From Triticum aestivum (lineage: Eukaryota > Streptophyta > Magnoliopsida > Poales > Poaceae), in the NCBI RefSeq assembly GCF_018294505.1, contig NC_057803.1, positions 688,604,678 to 688,668,677 on the forward strand: a stretch of DNA of 64,000 bases. The letters run 5' to 3'. This document shows, piece by piece, positions 57,201 to 64,000 of the stretch. The notes beneath the pieces are model-generated. The model worked only from the letters and a program-made list of their open reading frames with translations. It was not told the origin of the DNA and ran no database searches. Position 1 is the first letter of the stretch. Each line of letters begins with the position of its first letter. The position numbers and the translations under genes are program-made.

Positions 57201-59710
57201 CGGCATATGGCCACACGCTGGTGGGTGCTGCGGCATAGTGTCCATGTTAGTCTCTGCGAGAGGCGGCAAAACTAGCAGAGGTGATGGCCTCCATTCATCA
57301 CAATAGCATGAGCGGTGATGACTAGCTCTTACGAGGACTTCACATGGTGGTGGCCTCCACTGGACATTGCGGCCAGGGAGCCCCCCCCCCCCCCTCCCAA
57401 TGATGACAATAAAAAAATCAAGGAGCATGGCGGCCTCAGCTGCTAATCGAAGCTGGAGTGTCGCCCCTCAATGATGACAAGAAGGAAATCAAGGAGCATG
57501 CAACGCATTGGCATATCTGCGCGTACACTGGTGATAGTCATCTCTAGTGCTGCGGGCCCTCGCTTATGGGGGAAACAATTTTTTTTTGTTTCGTGTGAGT
57601 GCAATGGCTCATCGCGCTTGAAGGTTGGTGGCGCAGGCGGTAGTGTCTTGCGCCGAAGAGTAATGGGCACACCAGTGGTGTTGCCTCGGGATCTAGCACC
57701 GGGGCAACATCCCCGATTGTAAGGTGGATGATACAGTGTGACCCGCAGCGATGTGAAGTGATAGTGGCAGGTTCCGCGCCGAGACATGTGCGCCCCAGTG
57801 TCAGCCGTGGTGGTGGTCAAAGGTGGGAAGAGATTCAGCCAATCTGCTAGTGCCTTTTGGCCTGTCATATAGAGCACTAAGGATGCAACTATCAAACGAT
57901 CACTTCAAGATGCCGGGTGGAACACCATTCCATATCTAGCGTGAAAATGGTCCTAGCCTATATTGTTCGAGCTCAGCTGCAGCAAACTTGTGCCATTGCC
58001 TTGTTGATGACATTATCTAGTTGCTATGGTGAACGTCTTCAGTGACTGGTCTTGGCAAGCATGATGAAGAATCCTTGTCCAAGCCGTCTCTATGTCGCGT
58101 TGATGGCGCAAGGACGTTCATCTCTTCTTAAAGGTGTTGCTATGTATGAAGCAATATTTTAAATAGCACGCTATTTCTCCGTTATAACGCGGTTATAGCA
58201 TATTTGGAAGGGAGACGTTACGTTTTGGCAAAATCGGACGCTATGGCGCTAATCACGTAATTAGCATGCTACACACGCTATAATGTTGTAACGTTGTAAC
58301 GTTACAACGTGCAGACCATGCAAAACTGAAATAAGCACAGTCCAGCAGGCCAAAACCAACCCACGACCACTAGCTTTCTCACTTCTTTTATCAGATTCTC
58401 CCACGAGACCTAACCGGCTAACCCTAGTTCTCACTTCTCATCCCTTTCTCACTCCTTTTTATGTGCTGGATTTGGCCCTTATGCATATATTGCTTGCTCC
58501 TATAAAAAAATTAGTTGCTTAAATACTTTATTTCTAGATATATTTAATTTTTTTTGCAAACGCTATTTTAAAATATAGCACGCTATTAGTGTGCTATAAC
58601 TTGTGTAGCATTTAGAGAAGGGCCTCGATATATTTTGTAGCACGCTATTTAAAATATTGGTATGAAGTCGACATAATCCTAGATGTTTTGCTTTTCATAT
58701 CTAATAATGGTCCAATAGTGGTTAAATTTGTTATGCACTCTAATTTATAATTAGTTTTATAATACTCCCTCCGTCTCAAAATATAGTGCTTCCTCTATTC
58801 CCGTGCTTCAACTTTGATCATGAATTTAACCAGCAAGACCGATTGCGGCGGGAGCAAAAGTTATACCCGTGAATTTGTATTCAAAAGAAGTTTTCAATTA
58901 TATAATTTTTTTCTCCCGCCGCAGTCGGTCTCGTTGATTAAATTTATTGGCAAAGTTGAACCTCAGTAAGCATGGGCGCACTATATTTTGGAATGGAGGG
59001 AGTAGTTGTGTGCATCACAATGTTGCATAGGCCGGTGATAAGCTCCTTTTCGAAAAAAAAGATGTTGTAAATAATGCAGAGGAGTTGATTTTTTAAATAA
59101 TGACAAAAACTTCAATTTCGGCAATCTAACAAATTAGAACACTAAATTATTTCTTATATTCAAACACCTTAGAGTATTTTAGACAATGGTATGCAAGTGC
59201 AGAAACTGTGGTATTCTAAGAACGCTTTAAAAACAATTTACATTCAAATAGGGCCAGTGCATTACGAATGTAGGGTAAAATCCAGATGGTGTCACCGTAC
59301 CTCAAACGCCGCTCCCCAATGTCGCGTGCCCGTTCCCTGAGCACACGTAGCTGGATGGCCGCGCGATGCTGCGCCACCATTTTGTGCAGGAACCAGGGAA
59401 GCCACGCGACGTAGCGCCGGAGGCCGCCCCTGGCAAGATGGAGCTCGGGGTTACCACGGTACAGGTACATGTCGATGCAGTTGTTGCTGTCCTGGGCGAG
59501 CAGCCTGACCTGGTTCATCCAGGTGCGGATCTGCTCGTCGTGCTCGCCGTCGGTGGGCTCCTTCCTTGACAGGTGCGTCAAGAAGCTCTGCATGCTCTCC
59601 ATCTCCTCCCGGATGAACTGCACATCGTGCCCGACGCGGCCGAGCAGTTGCGCCTCGTTGCGGATGACGCCCAGTAGCGAGCTCACAGCGCCTGCGGCCA
59701 GCTCCGCCAT
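51233..59710 (-). CDS. NLR immune receptor (CC-NB-LRR type), copy 2, join(51233..54953,59301..59710)
   Basis: Same gene structure and length (1376 aa) as copy 1: CC exon 59710-59301, intron with GTACGG donor and TTACAG acceptor, large exon 54953-51233. The CC exon protein is identical to copy 1; the large exon differs at about 44 of 1218 residues by my count. Differences cluster at the start (7 in the first ~35 residues, around PSPAAFGDEEEDNDSQL) and are scattered through the insertion and LRRs. As in copy 1, the P-loop is absent and GDLVHGFITKIA stands at the MHD position. The intron is longer by a 508-bp hAT-like element. No frameshift or stop, so both copies may be expressed. Confidence 0.9.
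56811..56875 (-). repeat. tRNA-like (SINE-type) segment in the NLR intron, copy 2
   Basis: Same as 23158-23222. Confidence 0.45.
58152..58659. mobile_element. hAT-like non-autonomous element only in NLR copy 2 (508 bp)
   Basis: Inverted ends CAATATTTTAAATAGCACGC and AGCACGCTATTTAAAATATTG are flanked by the 8-bp duplication GTATGAAG (58144-58151, 58660-58667). The empty site in copy 1 reads GTAAGAAG (about 24493). An 8-bp duplication fits hAT; Mutator (8-9 bp) is less likely because of the short ends. The interior repeats GCTATTT/ACGCTATAA motifs. No transposase. Confidence 0.85.
58765..59002. mobile_element. Stowaway-type MITE in the NLR intron, copy 2 (238 bp)
   Basis: Orthologous to 24598-24835; same length, TA on both sides. 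Confidence 0.85.
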
Positions 59711-61579
59711 TGCTAGCTCCTCCCTCCGCCGGCCGGCCGCTTCGTGTCTACTAGGAGCTCAACTGAAATCGGTGCTGTAGGCCAACTGGCGGTGCAATGT
59801 TTCTGTATACATTCTGTGTGCGTGGTAAGGACTCAGGAGGAACTTATCCCACTGCACTTGTTCAAGGCACGTATCTCTACCTTCGAAAGAAAAACAAATA
59901 CCTACCTTGTGATCTGCATATGACGTGGTTGGTATGTCACACATTTACAGGCTGGAAAGACAGATGCTCGATCAAGCCGGATTGGCTTGGTAGCTTTGGT
60001 TTTGTTTTAATCGATCGAGTTTGAAAGAACTTCCTTTGTAGTAGGTTTCAGCTTGTTTTCTTAGCAAGCCTCATATGGGGAGCTCGTTCAAATTTCAAGT
60101 AGTTTCCTTCAAATTTCGTTGTGTACCACTAAAGATTCTGTTAGTGTTTTTACTAATTCCGTAGGTGATGGTGGAAAAACAAGGTTACACACCGGCTCTG
60201 TACGTGTCCTTAGTCCTTGCAGCTGCGTGCGGATCCACATGATTCCTTAGTCTATGGGTGCAATCAATTGGAGATCAGCCCTTGAGCTATATTCAAGCAG
60301 TATGGATGACGGTCCAATAATAGACTATAATAAACACTATTGTCTAGTAATAAATTTTTTGGCGAAGGGAACACCGACAAGAGAGGAAGAGAGCACCGAC
60401 GCCATCGCTTAGGACAAACAAAAAGCATCATAGGTATCTGGATGAAGGACGTGGGGAGAGTACCACATGCCGGCCTTTAATAAAAAAATAATGGCTTCTG
60501 GTATATTACGCCAGACCGAAGGGTCATTGAAGTGATGTTTTACGTATTTATGATGTATTTATGGATACATGTTGGTGACTTTTCATCTAATAATTTTGTT
60601 GCATTTTGATATCTGAACTCATCCATCATACTCATAAAGTTCAGGACATGCTGAGCTCACGGTCCAGCCAAAAGAGCTAGCTCGAACTATTCAGCGAACT
60701 GAGCTAAGCTTCATATCCACTACAATGTAAGTAACTGTGAAGGCAGCACGATGCTTCATGATGACACATGAGGTAGGGAAGCCTGAGTCTTTGTTAAAGA
60801 AAAAGTAGTAAGCCAGACTGGTCCTAGTTTAGCAGACAATGTCACTCTTTCTCTCCATCTTTGATTCTTTTTCGAACCAACAAAAAATCCGGCGAGGGAC
60901 ATGCTTTAATTTGATTCTTCGTCTTTTGATGAGGTTTTGTTCTTGGAGCTTGTATTCCACTCACAAGTCACGAGGTGAAGGGACTGGGTGGAATCAGGAA
61001 CTTGGCCATTACATTCAGTTGCAGATGCATAACGTCGACAGTACGCTGAGCTTAATGGACTGGCACTCCTTGCCGTAGCGCAGCAGCCTTCAGAGCTTGC
61101 TTCGTTCGAGGGTTTGGTTCTTAGATCGGAAGGAAAAGAACAAATACCTACCTTGTGAACAGAATAATACGGGGGTCTTCTGTGTAACGGATTGACTTGC
61201 TGGAAGAACATATGCTCAAGTCGGCTTGGCTTTGCTTTTTGGTTCTGATCGAGTCAAGCCGAACCTTCTTATATCCTCATATGGGAGGCGTTCAATTTCC
61301 AAATGGTTATATGTTCAAATTTCGTGGTCTAGCACCCAAGATTTCTGCTAGTGTTTCGACAAATTCCTTACAACAGATTACCAGCTACTCGGCTACACAT
61401 CGGCTCTGTATGTGTGGTCCTTACTGCAGGGTTACGATGCACGGGATTCCTTGGCATATGGGCAGTGGTGGAGGATGAGGTGAAACCTGAAGCATAAAAG
61501 AAGTACTGTGATGCAAAGCCAAACTAGAACATATGCGCTAATAAAGTTATATGATCTAAATAGACTCATAAAAATACAT

Positions 61580-62400
61580 TGGAATGTGAAATTTCATCGG
61601 TGTTGCGCCCTCGTGATGTTGGATTTTGCGGGCGATCCTATTTGGCGCTTCAGCTCCTGTTTGCCAGCGAGGGCGCCTGGAGGCGCTTCTAAATGCGCTC
61701 GGCCCATCTTGCTTTTACAAACTGCATAAAACAAAGCGTGTTGGTCCTGATTCAAACATGCGACCACCCGGACCAAGTTACGATGGTGTAACAACCCTGC
61801 CACCCCTGCGGGATCTGCTAAAAATGAACTTTCTCCTTCTTTTATTCTTTCTTTTTCCCTTTATCTTTTTCCTTTCCTTTTTTTTCATCCTGGTTCGATG
61901 AATTGTTTGCGAATACGCGATCTATTCTTTTAAATTGATGTTTTTTTAAATTTGATGCACTTTTTGGAAATTCGAGGAACTTTTTTTCAAATTTGTAAAC
62001 CTTTTTTCAAATCAATGAACGTTCTTTCAAATTCGTTGAACTTTTTTGAAAATCGATGAACTTATTTTTAAATTCAATGAACTTTTTTCAAATCTGATGA
62101 ACTTTTTTCAAATGCGATTAACGTTTTTCAAATTTGATGAACTTTTTTTTAAATCAGATGAACTTTATTTTCAAATTTTGTTACCTTTTTGGAAATTTCA
62201 TGTACATTTTTGAATTCAATTTTATTGTGTTTTTATTCTTTTTACTTTTTTTCCGTAACTCAACTGTTGACCTGTCAACCGCGACTAGTCAGAAGTTAAC
62301 GCAGGCGACAATCAAAACTTAAGTGACGTGCCAGCCAGCGAACATGAGAGTTATGGCCCCGTTGTACGAGCGGCCACTTGGTCGAGATGCACACGCACCA
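61580..62400. mobile_element. Decayed DNA transposon with T-rich minisatellite, copy 2
   Basis: Counterpart of 27600-28470: GGGCGATCCTATTTGGCGC at 61630, TTTTTCAAAT array 61930-62215. The right border differs from copy 1. Confidence 0.45.
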
Positions 62401-62479
62401 AAATGTCTCAGCTGCTGTTGGCCAAGCCCCACGTACATATTTTTCAGTGACTACCGTGTTTATCGACAAATCCTTTAAG

Positions 62480-64000
62480 GACCCCTAATAGCAACACATA
62501 ATAAATATACTTCACCAACTGTCTGTTACTTTTTTTTGTGAATAATGCAGTCCACCTCTCCCCTATATATACATTTTTTTTAGGGGTGACCCTATATATA
62601 CATATAATCCATCTTCATCGGAGCAAGTATGAAGCCCATATAGATCACTCATCTGGGCTGATACATTAACCTTTTTTATACATACATATTATCACACAAA
62701 TAGGTGACAACCACATAATAATAGAGGAAGACCAGAAAAGAAGAGAGATGAGATGTAAAGACAGACATATGGGAATTGGAGGCATCAGAAGATTAGAAAA
62801 CTGCCAGAAACCGGTCATACTCACTATGGCCCTTCATTGGAGGTGCCTCTTCCACTGCTTGATGATCAAGAATTCACTCAAGACTACCAAGTTGTACAAA
62901 CTGCACTGGTTTGGCGATGAAAATGTCCCCTTTGCCACACTGTGATCTTGAGCAGCTGTGTGTCAACAAGCATCAAATTCCTCAATGAGCTGCTTGCAAG
63001 CTCGGGTCTACACAAGGAGGCTTGATGCTCTGGAAGGGGATTGTCAAAAAAGAAGAGGACGGGTGCCTTCTCTACCTTGTGAACAGACAATCAGCTAGCT
63101 TCACCCACTACCATTCAACGCTTTAGCATTCTGTTGGGGTGTTACTCCCACTTCTCACCCTGCAATTGCAAAGCACTACCACCGGAGATGTACGATCTTT
63201 ATTGTGTATGATTACTCATCAGCCAAATGTTTCAGCATGTCACCACTTTGCCAATGGTGTTAATCATGGCTTCTCAGTTTCCTCAGAAATTTTGTTGTAT
63301 CATGCTTGTCAGGGCCAATGTTTTCGTTACCAGGTGGTAAATTTACTTACCTCATGATAAACGTGTTTCTCGCACCTCCACAATAAATTCTCTTTTTTTG
63401 CGGGGATACAATAAATTCTCAAATGGAGAAAAGTTTCTCCACGATGAAACAGAGCAGAAACTTTTCGCATTTTTTGCAGGAAAAATGGAAACAGAGAAGA
63501 AATCGGGAAGAGGAAACATAATATTGTGTGACGAAAATGGAAATGAAATTTATTACAGGGAAACCGGAGTGGAATGACGTCTTCCAGGCGGAACAAGAAT
63601 GAAAACGGAGATTCTGTTTCTGTAAATACGGTACTTTTCGTTTTTTGATGGCTACTATGTGGCTCAGTCAACACTCAATAAAATCCATGTTGTGGCTCAA
63701 CATCCAAGATTATTTCACTATCCCTTATAGGCCAGCCCAATTGCCTCCAGCCCTTTCTCCTTGCACTGTCCGGGCAGCTCCATGTGGTGCAGCTGGTTTA
63801 GGAGATCATCCAAAGTCGTTGTAGTCATTTAAATTCGAATAGTTTGCCTCTTTGTTTGTGTTGTTCTCAATTGTTTAAGGAGTTTTCTAGTTGCGGCGAA
63901 CAACTGGTTTGGTCTCCGCATCCAAACCGTATTCACTTTGTATTTGTTTTAGGTAGTATCTGTTTCCATATTTCTTTCCAAGATTTGTTTATGCATTTCC
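62480..64000. repeat. Distal NLR flank, dispersed repeat member F
   Basis: Matches 28535-29598 up to about 63621 and the third copy 41838-43640 throughout. Core GGGAATTGGAGGCATCAGAA at 62771; possible minus-strand donor GTGAGTATG at about 62824. Confidence 0.7.
63718..63828 (-). CDS. Short ORF with conserved start MTTTTLDDLLNQLHHMEL
   Basis: 36 codons ending at a TAG. The N-terminus and leader are conserved with 43187-43423. No known domain; could be the first exon of an unrecognised gene or a small upstream ORF. Confidence 0.3.
   Translation of the reverse strand: MTTTTLDDLLNQLHHMELPGQCKEKGLEAIGLAYKG

Larger units (their letters stand above)
49234..63621. repeat. Segmental duplication, copy 2
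   Basis: Colinear with 15579-29598 (see there). Left junction within GAATTGTTTTATTAGG. To the right, homology to the third flank copy continues up to the window end, so copy 2 holds more of the ancestral upstream region than copy 1. Confidence 0.92.

Noticed and set aside
1..64000. CRISPR arrays, operons, prokaryotic origins
   Set aside because: Direct repeats present are minisatellites without uniform spacers, and gene structure is plant-like throughout.

Overview
The window looks like nuclear DNA of a wheat or close Triticeae relative. It is TE-rich and gene-poor. It is full of Stowaway MITEs with CTCCCTCCG ends and TA target duplications, carries a CACTA terminus whose subterminal repeats contain ACCGGTTCGTGACATGAACC, and holds nested LTR elements and grass-style multi-exon genes. 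No prokaryotic features (operons, ribosome binding sites, CRISPR) are present.

Layout. 0-15.6 kb: two paralogues of a small MDKVLAFSILSASPADIAP protein lie about 6 kb apart; the first is intact (310-585) and the second (6349-6632) is frameshifted. Between them is a candidate Helitron (1064-4940) that carries a minisatellite and a two-exon gene of unknown function (2373-3278). Beyond lie diverged dispersed repeats, MITEs, degenerate minisatellites and a 47-bp inverted repeat that could form a hairpin (13455-13684).

15.6-29.6 kb and 49.2-63.6 kb: a segmental duplication of about 14 kb. Each copy carries, from left to right, a Harbinger-like element with a captured AP2/ERF domain, a 45-bp minisatellite, and a two-exon leftward-transcribed NLR-type immune receptor gene (Rx-type coiled coil exon, intron of about 3.8 kb, large NB-ARC/LRR exon), followed by upstream sequence. 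Both NLRs are intact at 1376 codons. They share an unusual architecture: no recognisable P-loop, and a charged insertion of about 300 residues splitting the nucleotide-binding region. MITE and hAT-like insertions present in one copy only, with clean empty sites in the other, show transposition after the duplication.

29.6-49.2 kb, between the NLRs: a copia-type fragment, an LTR fragment, and a CACTA element (to 39870) with an accessory coiled-coil/TM gene. The CACTA is interrupted by a complete 8.06-kb Gypsy-like element (31127-39187, target duplication CTCAC) that has gag on the minus strand and a spliced antisense ORF on the plus strand. Then come degenerate repeats, a third diverged copy of the NLR upstream flank (about 41.8-43.6 kb), and a formin-like gene fragment split by a 1.77-kb gag-only copia-type element (45218-46990, target duplication AGGAG). 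An AT-rich tandem repeat leads into the second duplication copy.

The genes most likely to be functional are the two NLRs, the small protein at 310-585 and perhaps the gene at 2373-3278. The rest is transposon content or gene debris. All family assignments are by eye from sequence motifs; no search was run.
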